A stretch of DNA of 39,073 nt from an uncultured cyanobacterium (GTDB lineage: Bacteria > Cyanobacteriota > Cyanobacteriia > PCC-6307 > Cyanobiaceae), in assembly GCA_903856805.1 (NCBI GenBank), contig CAIOCZ010000002.1, positions 1 to 39,073 on the forward strand, read 5' to 3'. The position numbers were made by a program, and so were the translations under genes. This document shows, piece after piece, positions 8,598 to 17,481 of this stretch (position 1 is the first letter of the stretch; every line of letters starts with the position of its first letter). Under the pieces are notes generated by a model, which was given only the letters and a program-made list of their open reading frames with translations, ran no database searches and had not been told where the DNA came from.

Positions 8598-9527
8598 TCA
8601 GCGGCAGGTGGCCAGGGCCGTTAGGCAGCGGTCGCGCTGCTCGGAGCCCCGATCCGGTGGAATGCGTTGCTCCCCCAGCACCAGTCCGAAGCTCGCCCCC
8701 TGGCCATGCAGGCGCCAGATGCGTTCGCTGAGATGTTCCAGTGCCCGTTCCCGGGGGAGCGAGGGTTCGGGGGCCAGCAGCGCCTGGCCCCCCTGGGGAT
8801 CGCCAAAGCGCTTGGCGAAGCGACCGCGCCCCTGGGCCAGCCGTTTCCAGGCCAGCCGCCCATGGCCGTGTTCCGGCCGGTGCGGCGTGAGGTCGTGCCA
8901 CTCGGCACCCTCGAGGCCCAACGGCGCGCCGGAGCAGGGGGTTGCCGCTGCCAGTCCGTCCTCCAGCGAGAGTTCCCGGACCGGACCCGCCCGACGGGCG
9001 GGAAACACCAGCTGCTGCAGACTCGGTTGCCAACGGGACCAGCAGACGAACAGCCCCAGGGGAGCGCTGGTCTGCAGATGCAGCAGGCCGGGGGTGTGCA
9101 GGCCCCGGCGCCTGGGGGTCCAGGGCACCGCCAGATGATGCACCCCCGCGGCCAGGGTGTGGGGCTGCCCCAGGGCCTGCCCCGACCAGCCCAGGCGGAG
9201 GCCCTCGCAGAGGCTGGGCACTTGGAGCCGCAGGGGGTAGGTCAGGGTGGTTGCGGCGAAACCCGGCGCCGGCTGCTCGCAAGAGAACTCCAGTCCCTGC
9301 AGGTTGAAATGGGTGAGATGGAGGGCAAGCAGGAACACCGCCAGCATCAGAAAGCTGAGCAGGATCGGACCATTGCTCTGCAATTGGATTCCCACCAGCT
9401 GCAGCATCAGCAGCACCGCCAGCCATTGCCAGCCGAAGCGACTGGGCAGGATGTAAAGGTTGCCCAGTCCCAGACGCAGCCGTTCGCCGTTGGCAGGCCT
9501 GAAGGCCAGGGGTTTAGCGAAGTCCAT
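8598..9527 (-). CDS. DUF58 domain membrane protein
   Basis: 309 residues. Two adjacent N-terminal transmembrane helices (about 32-72) precede a beta-rich region and the DUF58 domain. The diagnostic segment is WKRLAQGRGRFAKRF (about residues 223-237), which matches the usual DWRASAR-type DUF58 core, though preceded by a longer, His/Arg-rich stretch than the common DYxxGDDxRxID form. DUF58 proteins accompany MoxR ATPases and transglutaminase-like proteins; together they are thought to act in assembly or activation of envelope complexes. The start overlaps the upstream moxR-type gene by 14 bases and the stop abuts the next ATG, so the three genes are very likely one operon. The length is shorter than many DUF58 proteins (about 400), lacking the usual C-terminal extension. 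Confidence 0.86.
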   Translation of the reverse strand: MDFAKPLAFRPANGERLRLGLGNLYILPSRFGWQWLAVLLMLQLVGIQLQSNGPILLSFLMLAVFLLALHLTHFNLQGLEFSCEQPAPGFAATTLTYPLRLQVPSLCEGLRLGWSGQALGQPHTLAAGVHHLAVPWTPRRRGLHTPGLLHLQTSAPLGLFVCWSRWQPSLQQLVFPARRAGPVRELSLEDGLAAATPCSGAPLGLEGAEWHDLTPHRPEHGHGRLAWKRLAQGRGRFAKRFGDPQGGQALLAPEPSLPRERALEHLSERIWRLHGQGASFGLVLGEQRIPPDRGSEQRDRCLTALATCR

Positions 9528-10443
9528 CCACCTCCGCCAGCAGGCCGGCGCTGAGGGCCGCCCGGTCCTGGTCGGGCAAGCCCCGATCGAGGCGGTGTTC
9601 GCACACCGCAGGCAGGACCGCCTGCACGTCGTCCGGCACGACGTGCAGGCGGCCGGCCTGCAGGGCCCAGGCCCGGGCCGCCGCCAGCACCCCCAGTCCC
9701 GCCCGTGGTGACAGGGGCAGGCCCGGAAACCCGGGGCGGCGGCTGCGGGCCAGCAGATCCAGCAGGTAGTCCAGCAGGGCCTCGCTGGTGTGCTGCCGTG
9801 CTGCCCGTTCCTGCAGGTCCAACAGGTCCTGGGGCTGCAACCGGTTGGCGAGGGTCGCCGGCGCTTCGGCGACGCCGGCCAGCAGCTGCCGCTCCGCGGT
9901 CCGCTCCGGGAAGCCCAGGCTCAGGCGCATCAGGAAGCGATCCAGCTGGGATTCGGGCAGGGCGGAGGTGCCGCCTTGCTCCAGCCCGTTCTGGGTGGCG
10001 ATCACCAGGAAGGGAGTCGGCAGTGGATGGCTGGTGCCATCCACGCTCACGCGCCCGCTGGCCATGGCCTCGAGCAGGGCGCTCTGGGTGCGGGGACTGG
10101 CCCGATTGATCTCATCGGCCAGCAGCACCTGGCTGAACAGGGGACCGGGGTGGAAGCGAAAGCGGCCGCTGGCGGGCTCGAAGATGTTCACGCCGGTGAG
10201 ATCGGCCGGCAGCAGGTCACTGGTGAAGCTCACCCGCTGAAAGGCCAGGCCGAAACAGCGGGCCAGGGCCTCCGCCAGCGTCGTTTTGCCGACGCCCGGC
10301 AGGTCTTCGATCAGCAGGTGGCCGCGGGCCAGCAGACAGGCCAAGGCCAGGCGCACCTGGTGCTCCTTGCCCAGCAGCACCCGGCCGATGGCGGCGATCT
10401 CCGGTTCGAGACTGGTGGCGACGACGGCACTGGTGGCGACCAA
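9514..10443 (-). CDS. MoxR-family AAA+ ATPase
   Basis: AAA+ ATPase of the MoxR type. The Walker A motif is GVGKTT after LLARGHLLIEDLP, the Walker B is LLADEINRA, sensor 1 lies in FLVIATQN, and the arginine-finger region is LDRFLMRLSLGFP. The C-terminal lid contains LSPRAGLGVLAAARAWAL and DDVQAVLPAV. MoxR proteins act as chaperones that insert cofactors or mature partner complexes, usually beside DUF58 genes, as here. The start is uncertain. The frame extends to an ATG at 10596, but that would overlap the divergent aminotransferase gene and code through a direct repeat that looks regulatory. TTG 10443 gives 309 residues, the normal family length; TTG 10464 is an alternative. No strong ribosome site decides this. 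Confidence 0.88.
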   Translation of the reverse strand: MVATSAVVATSLEPEIAAIGRVLLGKEHQVRLALACLLARGHLLIEDLPGVGKTTLAEALARCFGLAFQRVSFTSDLLPADLTGVNIFEPASGRFRFHPGPLFSQVLLADEINRASPRTQSALLEAMASGRVSVDGTSHPLPTPFLVIATQNGLEQGGTSALPESQLDRFLMRLSLGFPERTAERQLLAGVAEAPATLANRLQPQDLLDLQERAARQHTSEALLDYLLDLLARSRRPGFPGLPLSPRAGLGVLAAARAWALQAGRLHVVPDDVQAVLPAVCEHRLDRGLPDQDRAALSAGLLAEVDGLR

Positions 10444-10487
10444 GGCCCCGGCTGAACTAGCCAACAGCGTATGGGCAAGCCGCCGGT

Positions 10488-10524
10488 TTTGGGAGTCGTT
10501 GGCCCGGCTTTGGGAGCCGTTGGC
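10488..10524. promoter_or_regulatory. Two direct 16-base repeats spaced 21 bases in a divergent promoter region
   Basis: The sequence TTTGGGAGTCGTTGGC at 10488-10503 recurs with one mismatch (TTTGGGAGCCGTTGGC) at 10509-10524. The start-to-start distance is 21 bases, two helical turns, so a protein would meet both on the same DNA face. The pair lies between the likely moxR start and the divergent aminotransferase ATG at 10561. I read it as a candidate operator or activator site; the regulator is unknown. Confidence 0.5.
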
Positions 10525-10560
10525 GTGGTACAAACCAACCCATCGGTGGGGAGGCGGGCC

Positions 10561-11688
10561 ATGGCGTTTGCGGGCGAGCCGGCGCCCGAAGCCCATGGCG
10601 GCAACCGGGGGGCAGTGGCCCGACAGTTGGGCTGTCGCCCCGACCAGGTGCTGGATGCCAGCGCCTCCCTGGTGCCGTTCGGTCCGCCCTTGGCGATGCG
10701 GTTGCGCCTACTGGCGGCCCAGGGGAGCAGCTTGCGGGACTACCCCGACCGCACCTACACCGCGTTGAGGGGGGCGCTGGCCGGTCGGCATCAGCTCGAT
10801 CCGGCCTGGGTGCTGCCCGGCAATGGCGCGGCCGAGCTGATCACCTGGGCCGCCCGGGATGCCGCCGCCGAGGGCCCCAGCCTGCTGCCCACCCCGGGTT
10901 TCGCCGACTATCGCCGCGCCCTGGCCTGTTGGCAGGGGGCCTGGGTGCCGTGGCCGTTGCCCCTGCACTGGGAGGACGGCTTCCCCCAGCCGTTCCCCAC
11001 GCCGGCGAAACCGCCGGCGGTGCTCTGGCTCACCAACCCCCATAACCCCACCGGCCAGCTCTGGAGCCGGAGGTCCCTGGAGCCTCTGCTGGCCGCCGGT
11101 GGGTTGGTGATCGCCGATGAGGCCTTCCTGCCCTTGGTGCCGGGGGGCGAGCGCCAGTCGCTGGTGCCCCTGCTGGCGCGCCATCCCAATCTGGTGGTGT
11201 TGCGCAGCCTCACCAAGCTCTATGGCATCGCCGGGGTGCGGCTGGGCTATGCCCTGGCCCATCCAGACCGGCTCGCCCGCTGGGCCGCCTGGCGCGATCC
11301 CTGGCCCGTCAACGGCCTGGCCGCCGCCCTGGGGCCAGCGTTGATCGCCGATGGGGCCTGGGAACAGCGGGTGCAGGATTGGGTGGCACGGGAGCGGAGC
11401 TGGCTGGTGCCACGGCTGGCGGCGATCCCGGGACTGACGCCGCTGCCCTCCGCCACCAACTTTCTGCTGCTCCGCAGCACGGCGGCGGGCGGTGGTGCTG
11501 GAGGTGGCGAAGCGCCGTCGCTAGAGCCGTTGCGGCTGGCTCTCCAGAACCGCCATCGCATCCTGCTGCGCGATTGCCGTTCGTTCGATGGCCTGGATGG
11601 CCGCTGGCTGCGGTTGGCACTTCTGGATCGTCGCGGCCATCGGCGGCTGCTGCGGGCCCTGACCTTGGAGTCGGGCCAGGCGCCTTAG
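10561..11688 (+). CDS. PLP-dependent class I/II aminotransferase (threonine-phosphate decarboxylase CobD-like or HisC-like)
   Basis: 375 residues from ATG 10561. The fold type I aminotransferase motifs are present: VLPGNGAAELI (phosphate-binding turn), NPHNPTG (N162 of the cofactor ring stack), IADEAF (D186 to the pyridine nitrogen), SLTKLYGIAGVRLGY with Schiff-base K219, and R227. The N-terminal DASASLVPFGPP segment matches the 'D-S-A-N-x-N-P-x-G' start of CobD and HisC. CobD would decarboxylate threonine phosphate to aminopropanol phosphate for cobalamin's lower loop; HisC acts in histidine synthesis. In picocyanobacteria I recall a gene of this kind beside murG and pyrD, usually annotated as cobalamin-related, but sequence alone does not separate the two. 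It converges on murG with a nine-base gap. Confidence 0.88.
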   Translation: MAFAGEPAPEAHGGNRGAVARQLGCRPDQVLDASASLVPFGPPLAMRLRLLAAQGSSLRDYPDRTYTALRGALAGRHQLDPAWVLPGNGAAELITWAARDAAAEGPSLLPTPGFADYRRALACWQGAWVPWPLPLHWEDGFPQPFPTPAKPPAVLWLTNPHNPTGQLWSRRSLEPLLAAGGLVIADEAFLPLVPGGERQSLVPLLARHPNLVVLRSLTKLYGIAGVRLGYALAHPDRLARWAAWRDPWPVNGLAAALGPALIADGAWEQRVQDWVARERSWLVPRLAAIPGLTPLPSATNFLLLRSTAAGGGAGGGEAPSLEPLRLALQNRHRILLRDCRSFDGLDGRWLRLALLDRRGHRRLLRALTLESGQAP

Positions 11689-11697
11689 CCCGCCGCC

Positions 11698-12780
11698 CTA
11701 GCCCGCTGCCAGCTCCACCAGCAACCGGGCCAGTCGCTGATCGGCATCGCGCACCGCCAGTTGGCCCATCCCCTGCCGCAGGGCGCTGAGTGGATCGGCT
11801 GGGCCGCCGTTGACCCCCCGCAGCCGTGGGCCGAGCAACCGCCAGATCGCCTGCTCCAGGGCCGGCTCCCCGGGCTCGTGCTGCCACACGATCACGGCCG
11901 CCGCCAGGGCCGCGGCCGCCGCGGCGTTGGCATCCTGATGGCGGTCGGCGGCCTGGGGGAAGGGCACCAGGATCGCCGGGGTGCCGCAGACGGCCAGTTC
12001 GCTCAGACTGCCGGCGCCGGAGCGGCTGATCGCCAGGTCGGCGTGTTGCAACAGGCCGGGCATTTCGTCGCAGAACGGACGCTCCACCACCCCCGCCAGG
12101 CTCGATTGGCCGGCGTCGGGATCATGGCTGCCGGTGAGGTGCACCACCCGGCACCCCGCCGCCGCCAGCTTCGGCAGCAGGGGGCGCACCATCCGGTTCA
12201 GGCCCAGGGCCCCCTGGCTGCCCCCCATCACCACCAGCAGGGGGCCGGGGCCCGTTGGCACCCAGTCCGGCAGGGGCGCCGCCACCAGCAGCGCCTGGCG
12301 TACCGGCGTGCCGGTGATGGCGGGATGGCAGCGGGGCAGGCGCTGCGCCGCCTCCGGCAGCCCCACGGCCACCCGGGTGCAGAGGCCCCCCAGCAGGCGG
12401 GTCACCTTGCCGGGGATGGCGTTGCTGTCGTGCAGCACCACCGGCACGCCGCAGCTGCGGGCCGCCAGGATCGCGGGTGCGGCGATGTAGCCGCCGCTGC
12501 TGAACACCACCGCCACCCGCTCCCGCCGGATCAACCGCCGCACGGGCAGGGTGGCCAGCAGCAGCTGGGCGAGGTTGGCCAGCTTGCGCAGGCCGCGCCC
12601 CTGCAGCCCGCCGGCCCGCACCGTGGTGAGGGGAATGTGCGGCGGCACCAGCTGGGTTTCCAGCCGATCCGGCACGCCCACCCAGTGCACCGTCCAGTCG
12701 GGGGGCAGGGCTTCGGCCACCGCCAGGGCCGGAAAGAGGTGACCGCCGGTGCCGCTGGCGGCGATCAGAAGCGTGGGCAT
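11698..12780 (-). CDS. murG: UDP-N-acetylglucosamine-N-acetylmuramyl-(pentapeptide) pyrophosphoryl-undecaprenol GlcNAc transferase
   Basis: 360 residues, full length for MurG. It adds GlcNAc to lipid I to make lipid II on the cytoplasmic face of the inner membrane. The N-terminal domain starts with the family glycine loop [14 protein letters not shown] and contains [16 protein letters not shown]. The inter-domain [14 protein letters not shown] and ITGTPVR segments follow. The C-terminal donor-binding domain shows [16 protein letters not shown], the [24 protein letters not shown] core and the conserved DRHQDANA motif. The start is the ATG at 12780. The upstream 61-base gap is shared with a divergent secreted-protein gene. 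Assignment is secure. Confidence 0.97.
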   Translation of the reverse strand: MPTLLIAASGTGGHLFPALAVAEALPPDWTVHWVGVPDRLETQLVPPHIPLTTVRAGGLQGRGLRKLANLAQLLLATLPVRRLIRRERVAVVFSSGGYIAAPAILAARSCGVPVVLHDSNAIPGKVTRLLGGLCTRVAVGLPEAAQRLPRCHPAITGTPVRQALLVAAPLPDWVPTGPGPLLVVMGGSQGALGLNRMVRPLLPKLAAAGCRVVHLTGSHDPDAGQSSLAGVVERPFCDEMPGLLQHADLAISRSGAGSLSELAVCGTPAILVPFPQAADRHQDANAAAAAALAAAVIVWQHEPGEPALEQAIWRLLGPRLRGVNGGPADPLSALRQGMGQLAVRDADQRLARLLVELAAG

Positions 12781-12841
12781 GGGGGCGGCGGGGGGCGGCG
12801 CGCCTAACTTAAAAGCCGATTCCAGGCTGCCTGGCCCGCCG

Positions 12842-13627
12842 ATGCCCCCGACCCCCTCCCGTTCGCCTGCCGCCCGCGGCGGCTCCCTGCGCCTGGCCTT
12901 GTTGGGGCTGGCGCTGGGGAGCTTGTCCCTGGCTGCGCTGCCGGCGCGGGCGGCGGCCCCCAGCCCCGCCCAGCTCCAGGCCCTGGAAACGGCCCTGAAC
13001 GACAGCGGTGAGCGGTCCCTGGCGGCCCTGCTGGAGGTGGGTCCAGGCCTGGATCCAGCGGCCCTCCAGAACCGTCACCATCAGCTGCGCCAGCAGTTCC
13101 CCGATCTGCACTGGCAGATCAGTGCCGGCACGCCCCAGCGCAATGGCCAGCCCACGGTCAACGTCAAGGTGAGTGGCACACGGCGGCAGGGCGGCAGCAC
13201 CTATCGCTTGGATGCCCAGCAGCAGTTGGCCCTGCAGAGCGACGGCACGCGAATCAACGGCCAGACGGTGCTGGGGGAATTTTCCCTGCTGCGCAGTGGC
13301 GAGAACGCCCCAGCGGTGAGCCTGATGATTCCCGATGCGGTGCTCACCGGCCAGCGCTACGACGTGGACGTGATCTTCGATGAGCCCTTGGATGGGGCCC
13401 TGGTGGCCGGCGGCATCGTGGCCCTCACCCCCCAGCAGATCGCGTCGCTGGAGAGCCCGAGCCTGGAGTTGGCCGCCCTTGGGGGTGGCGGCCTGTTCAA
13501 GACCGTGCAGGCCCCCTTTAGCCCTGGCTCCCAGACCTGGGCGGTGTTGCTGGTGCATCCGAAGGGCATCATCAGTGCCACCAAGCGGGTGCGGGTGGTG
13601 GACGACCGGGCGGCCCTGACGCCCTGA
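12842..13627 (+). CDS. Exported protein of unknown function
   Basis: 261 residues from ATG 12842. A twenty-residue Arg/Ser/Pro-rich head precedes a hydrophobic signal segment (about 17-33) ending in ALPARAAA, so the protein is probably exported. The mature part has an alpha-helical start (about 38-75) followed by beta-rich sequence with many Gly/Asn turns, including a [25 protein letters not shown] region. Near the end a short strand-rich domain ([24 protein letters not shown]) precedes the stop. I do not recognise the family. It is divergent from murG; the 61-base gap contains an AT-rich patch (about 12806-12817) that could be part of a promoter. The codons at the 3' end and just past it repeat GCCCTGAC three times. 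Confidence 0.75.
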   Translation: MPPTPSRSPAARGGSLRLALLGLALGSLSLAALPARAAAPSPAQLQALETALNDSGERSLAALLEVGPGLDPAALQNRHHQLRQQFPDLHWQISAGTPQRNGQPTVNVKVSGTRRQGGSTYRLDAQQQLALQSDGTRINGQTVLGEFSLLRSGENAPAVSLMIPDAVLTGQRYDVDVIFDEPLDGALVAGGIVALTPQQIASLESPSLELAALGGGGLFKTVQAPFSPGSQTWAVLLVHPKGIISATKRVRVVDDRAALTP

Positions 13628-13722
13628 CGCCCTGAGGGAAGCTCCCGCCATGGCCCGTCTACCCCACCGGTTCGCCCCCACCCCAACGGCCGGTTTCCCC
13701 GACGCTTTGCCGCTGGAGGGTG

Positions 13723-14478
13723 ATGGGGCCTGAACGCAGCGATCGCCCGCGACGCATCTGGGTGGTGGATGACGACCCCGAGCTGCGCACCATGCTCGCC
13801 ACCTATCTGGGCGACCAGGGCTACCAGGTGCGCACCCTGGCGGATGGGTCCCAGCTCACGGCGCGCCTCAGCGGCCAACTGGGCGGCGAACGCCCCGATC
13901 TGCTGGTGCTCGATCTGATGCTGCCCGGTGACGACGGCCTCACGCTGCTGCGGCGCCTGCGCGATGCCGGCGACGACCTGCCGGTGTTGATGCTCACCGC
14001 CCGGGCGGATGCGGTGGATCGGATCATCGGCCTGGAGCAGGGCGCCGACGACTACCTGGCCAAGCCCTTTCTGCCCCGGGAACTCAGCGCCCGCATCGAG
14101 GCCGTGCTCCGCCGCCGGGGCCAGGGCCCCAGCGGGGCGCCGCTGGTGAGCGCTGAACCGGTGATATTCGGTCACCATCGTCTGGATCTGGCCCGCCGCA
14201 GCCTGGAGCGGGATGGCCGTGCGGTGCCCATCACCAGTGGGGAATTCGCCCTGTTGGCCGCCTTCGTACAGCACCCACACCGGCCCCTGTCGCGGGAGCG
14301 GCTGATCGAACTGGCCCGCGGTCCCGCCAGCGAAACCGACAGCCGCAGCATGGACGTGCAGATCTCACGGCTGCGCAAGTTGATCGAACCCGATCCCACC
14401 CGCCCCCGCTACGTGCAGACCGTCTGGGGCTACGGCTATGTGTTCGTCCCCGACGGCACCCCTCGCCCGGCGGCCTGA
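13723..14478 (+). CDS. OmpR/PhoB-family response regulator
   Basis: 251 residues from ATG 13723; an adjacent GTG at 13720 is the alternative, and a GGAGG sits immediately upstream. The receiver domain (about 10-125) has the acidic pair at D16-D18, phosphoacceptor D64 in LVLDLMLPGDDG, the switch Thr92 (LTARADA) and K114 in AKPF. A winged-helix output domain (about 150-245) ends with the family signature RYVQTVWGYGYVF. It should bind DNA as a dimer when phosphorylated. The sensor kinase starts two bases after its stop, so the two form a pair and are co-transcribed. The regulon cannot be read from this sequence. Confidence 0.95.
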   Translation: MGPERSDRPRRIWVVDDDPELRTMLATYLGDQGYQVRTLADGSQLTARLSGQLGGERPDLLVLDLMLPGDDGLTLLRRLRDAGDDLPVLMLTARADAVDRIIGLEQGADDYLAKPFLPRELSARIEAVLRRRGQGPSGAPLVSAEPVIFGHHRLDLARRSLERDGRAVPITSGEFALLAAFVQHPHRPLSRERLIELARGPASETDSRSMDVQISRLRKLIEPDPTRPRYVQTVWGYGYVFVPDGTPRPAA

Positions 14479-14480
14479 CC

Positions 14481-15851
14481 ATGCATCGTCGCTGGCGGCT
14501 GCTGGGGTACGGGGCGGCGGCGGCGGGGTTCAGCGGCCTGAGCCTGCTGGCCCTGCAGTTGCTGTTGGGGCGCCGGCTGGAGCAGGCCCAGATCCGGCAG
14601 CTCGGCTCGGAAGTGACCGCCAACCTGCTGTTGGGGGAGGTGGCCCTGGAGCGCTTGAGCCCGGCGGCCCTCAGCCGCATCAGCGGCATGCGCCTGGTGG
14701 TGGGCGGCCGTCCCGGCTCCGCCGACAGCGTCGCCCGGCCCGCCGATCCGCGGTTGCGCCGTCAGGCCCGCCAGCTCCATGGGGAGCTCTGCCGTCGCCT
14801 GCCCCGTTGTCCCGATGTCTGGCCCACCCGGGACCGGCCGCGGGGGGTGTGGGTGGAGATGGGGTCGCCTCTGGAAGCGGTGTGGCTGTTCACACCGCTG
14901 CCGGCGCTGCCGGGTTGGCCGCCGGACCCCCTGCTGTTGGTGCTGGGGCTGGCTAGCGGGGCCCTGGGGGCCGCTTTGTTGTTTCAGGCGCTGGAGGTGC
15001 AGCGGCCCCTGGCGCTGCTGGAGCAGGCCGTGGGGGCCGTGGGTCTGGAGCAGCAGCCCGCCGCCGTCCCGGGCCGGGGTACGGGGGCGGTGCGCCAGCT
15101 CACCGTTCATGTCAACGCCATGGTGGCGCGGTTGGAGGAGGCCAGCGCTGAGCGCCGCACGATGCTGGCCGGCATGGCCCACGACCTGCGGGCGCCGCTC
15201 ACCCGGCTGCGGTTGCGGCTGGAACTGTCGGCCACGGCGCCGCTCAGCGAGGCCGAACGGGCCCTGGCCGCGGCCGACATCGTGGCTCTGGAGCGAATCA
15301 CCCGCCAGTTTCTGCTGTTTGCCGGGGTGGAGGCTGCTGAGGCTCCGGTGCTGGTGCCGCTGGAGGCCCTGCTGGCCGAAACGGCCGCGATTGCCGATGA
15401 CATGGTGCTGGATCTGGAGCCGCTGGAGCGGCTGGTGCGGCCGATTGCCCTGGCTCGGGCGGTGGCCAACTTGATCGATAACGCCCATAGCCATGGCGCC
15501 CCCCCCTTCCGGCTGGAGTTGCGGGGGCGGGGCGCTACGGGCTTTGAAATCGCCATGTGGGATGGGGGTGTCGGCATCCCGGCTACCGACTGGGAGCGGG
15601 CCCTGGTGCCGTTTCAGCGGCTGGATGCCGCCCGGGGCGACCAGGGCCACAGCGGGCTGGGGCTGGCGATCGCCGCCCGGGTCGCCCGGGACCACGGCGG
15701 TGAGCTTCAGCCCCGCCGGGTCGGCGGCGAGGGGACGCCGGGGTTTGCGGTGGTGTTGCGGGGCCGGTCAGATTTGGTCACATCTGGGGGCGATGCGGTT
15801 GGGGAACGGGAAGATCCCCCCGGCACCATGACGGTTGTTGATCCGTTTTGA
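14481..15851 (+). CDS. EnvZ-type sensor histidine kinase
   Basis: 456 residues. Transmembrane helix 1 is about 8-30 and helix 2 about 150-172, enclosing a periplasmic sensor of roughly 120 residues that carries two cysteines, C104 and C110 (LCRRLPRC). A HAMP-like linker leads to the dimerisation/phosphoacceptor helix with H234 in MAHDLRAPLTRLRLRLEL. The ATPase domain has the N box (NLIDNAHSHG), the G1 box (DGGVGIP) and the G2 box (GHSGLGLAI). It should autophosphorylate and pass phosphate to the regulator encoded just upstream. The tail after about residue 425 is not part of the kinase fold. The stimulus is unknown; the cysteine pair could sense envelope redox state, which is inference. Confidence 0.94.
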   Translation: MHRRWRLLGYGAAAAGFSGLSLLALQLLLGRRLEQAQIRQLGSEVTANLLLGEVALERLSPAALSRISGMRLVVGGRPGSADSVARPADPRLRRQARQLHGELCRRLPRCPDVWPTRDRPRGVWVEMGSPLEAVWLFTPLPALPGWPPDPLLLVLGLASGALGAALLFQALEVQRPLALLEQAVGAVGLEQQPAAVPGRGTGAVRQLTVHVNAMVARLEEASAERRTMLAGMAHDLRAPLTRLRLRLELSATAPLSEAERALAAADIVALERITRQFLLFAGVEAAEAPVLVPLEALLAETAAIADDMVLDLEPLERLVRPIALARAVANLIDNAHSHGAPPFRLELRGRGATGFEIAMWDGGVGIPATDWERALVPFQRLDAARGDQGHSGLGLAIAARVARDHGGELQPRRVGGEGTPGFAVVLRGRSDLVTSGGDAVGEREDPPGTMTVVDPF

Positions 15852-15856
15852 TCTCC

Positions 15857-16309
15857 ATGACCCTTGTCCCTGTCCGCCCCCGCCCGTTGATGGCGCGCCT
15901 GGTGCTGCCCCTGCACCTGGTGGCGGCGATTGGCCTGCTGCCGGGCCTGATCGCCGATCCCGCCGGCGCCCAGCCTGTGGGGCAACCCGCCGCGCGCCCC
16001 CTGCGGCCCACCCCGGAGCAGCTGAAGAAGATCTTTCCGGAGCAACGCAGCCTGTTGCTCGATGACCATCGCAGCCGCATCGCCATCCTGCAGAAGGGGG
16101 AGCGCTGCATGACGGCCGCCGCCAGCAGCGAGGCCCTGCGGGATTGCCTGCGCCAGGAACGGGAGGCTTATACCCGTCAACGGGAACAGAACCATGAACA
16201 GATGCGTCAGCTCTACACGCGCAATGGTCTGCCGCTGCCCGAGGCCGGCGGCTGGAAGGGCAAGGGCAAGGGCCAGGGCTATGGGGCCCCCGCCCCTGGC
16301 GGCAGCTGA
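15857..16309 (+). CDS. Small exported protein, unknown, next to two-component pair
   Basis: 150 residues from ATG 15857, five bases after the kinase stop; a TTG at 15848 would overlap the kinase. The signal peptide (about 12-38) ends in PAGAQ. The mature part is one predicted helical hairpin (about 52-122), rich in Gln, Arg and Glu, with two cysteines C84 and C97 spaced to pair. The C-terminus is Gly/Lys-rich and low-complexity (WKGKGKGQGYG). I do not recognise the family. Helical periplasmic proteins encoded beside EnvZ/CpxA-type kinases sometimes modulate the sensor (CpxP is the known example), so an accessory role is possible but unproven. Confidence 0.72.
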   Translation: MTLVPVRPRPLMARLVLPLHLVAAIGLLPGLIADPAGAQPVGQPAARPLRPTPEQLKKIFPEQRSLLLDDHRSRIAILQKGERCMTAAASSEALRDCLRQEREAYTRQREQNHEQMRQLYTRNGLPLPEAGGWKGKGKGQGYGAPAPGGS

Positions 16310-16396
16310 GGCTCCACCTCCGGAAGACTGGGCCGGGGGTGAGCGAGGAGCGCAGGTCTCCTAGGTTAAAGACCCGTTGTTTTGCGGACCCCGGCA

Positions 16397-16873
16397 ATGC
16401 TGCTGCGTTCCCTCGCTGTCCTCCTGCCCCTGGCCCTGGGCGCCACCGCCCAGGCGGCGCCCCTGTGCACCTTCCTTCAACCGATCGGTGGAGATGGCGC
16501 CTCGCCGGTGGTGGCCAAATCTGTGGGGGCGGCGAAGGTGACGCCGGTGGGCATGTTGGCGGGTCGCACCAACTGGAACACCGATTTCATCGTGGATCGC
16601 AGCTATAGCAGCTATAAATTCTTTTTCACGGCAAATTCATCGGATCCCAAGGCCAAATATCCGGTGGAAGGATTCATGAAATTCTCGGATGGTTCCAACC
16701 TGCAGGTCATCAACGAAACCATGAGTCCGCCGATTGGCACGGGCCGAATGTTTGGTCCGTTTGCCGCCGTCCCGGGCAAGCAAGCCAGCCAGATGAACTT
16801 CAAGGTGGGCGCCAGTGCCGATCCAGGTTCCCTTGGATTTAGCTATCGGATTTCCGTGCAGGGCTGCCGCTGA
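16397..16873 (+). CDS. Small exported protein of unknown function
   Basis: 158 residues from ATG 16397; an upstream in-frame TTG at 16382 is less likely. A clean signal peptide (about 3-20) ends with AQAAP. The mature protein looks all-beta, with alternating hydrophobic residues (SYKFFFTANSSD, FKVGASADPGSLGFSYRISV). A cysteine near each end (C24 and C157) suggests a disulfide clamping the domain. The middle of the gene is visibly less GC-rich than its neighbours (about 16610-16700). No family recognised. It follows the previous small exported gene by 87 bases on the same strand. Confidence 0.75.
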   Translation: MLLRSLAVLLPLALGATAQAAPLCTFLQPIGGDGASPVVAKSVGAAKVTPVGMLAGRTNWNTDFIVDRSYSSYKFFFTANSSDPKAKYPVEGFMKFSDGSNLQVINETMSPPIGTGRMFGPFAAVPGKQASQMNFKVGASADPGSLGFSYRISVQGCR

Positions 16874-16934
16874 GGCGGCAGCCGGGAGCGGCAGTCGGGA
16901 GCGCTAGGACATGCCTGCTCCCGGATCCCGTTGT

Positions 16935-17177
16935 TCAGGGGGCCTTGACGTTGGGGCAGTTGGCCTCTTTGCCGAAATGATCCGTGATCCGTTGGGTCCC
17001 CACGGCATAGATTTTTTTGGCCTTGGCCACGTCCCCCTTGGCCTCCAAGATCTTGGCGCCGAATTTTTTGCAGGCCTCGTCGAGGGTCATGCCGGCGGCC
17101 CGGGCAGGGGTGCTCAGCAGGGCAGGGGCAAGGGCGGCGGTGAGGCTGGCAGCCAACAGGAGGGCAGAACGGTTCAT
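16935..17177 (-). CDS. Very small exported protein with two cysteines
   Basis: 80 residues from ATG 17177. The signal peptide (about 4-28) ends in TPARAAG. The mature peptide is about 52 residues, Lys-rich and helical, with C36 and C74 positioned for one disulfide. A normal signal peptide and start codon argue that it is real, but I do not recognise a family. It converges with the preceding plus-strand gene. The 220 bases on its upstream side, up to the pgk terminator, hold no other gene I can see. Confidence 0.65.
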   Translation of the reverse strand: MNRSALLLAASLTAALAPALLSTPARAAGMTLDEACKKFGAKILEAKGDVAKAKKIYAVGTQRITDHFGKEANCPNVKAP

Positions 17178-17397
17178 GGGTGGGGAAGAGTGAGGAAAAG
17201 CAGCGGTGCTGCAGCTGGGAGCTGCATTCTGCGCTCTGGTGCGGGGGCGGCCGCCACGGGTGTCTTCAACACCATCCCCCTGCCGTCGCCGCGCGCCGTA
17301 GTGGTCGGTGAACTAGCCGCCAGGCCTGCCGGGCCAGCGTGCTGAGGCCGGGCATCCGCTGCCATGGGAATCCGCCCCGGCTGCTCAGCCCTGGCGC

Positions 17398-17423
17398 AAA
17401 AAAAAGACCCCCTAGCGGGAGTC
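17398..17423 (-). terminator. Rho-independent terminator of pgk
   Basis: Read on the minus strand, GACTCCC pairs with GGGGGTC (seven pairs, one G-T) around a four-base GCTA loop and is followed directly by eight T. It lies 59 bases past the pgk stop, on the same strand, and is the clearest terminator in the window. Confidence 0.9.
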
Positions 17424-17481
17424 CAGGAAGGATCGGGGCGAGGGCCGTCCAGGGCTCAGCCCAGAGCGGCCCAAGGCCTGA

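Noticed and set aside
13650-13733. 27-codon frame between the exported protein and the response regulator
   Set aside because: Pro-rich, overlaps the regulator start and has no ribosome site; probably not translated.
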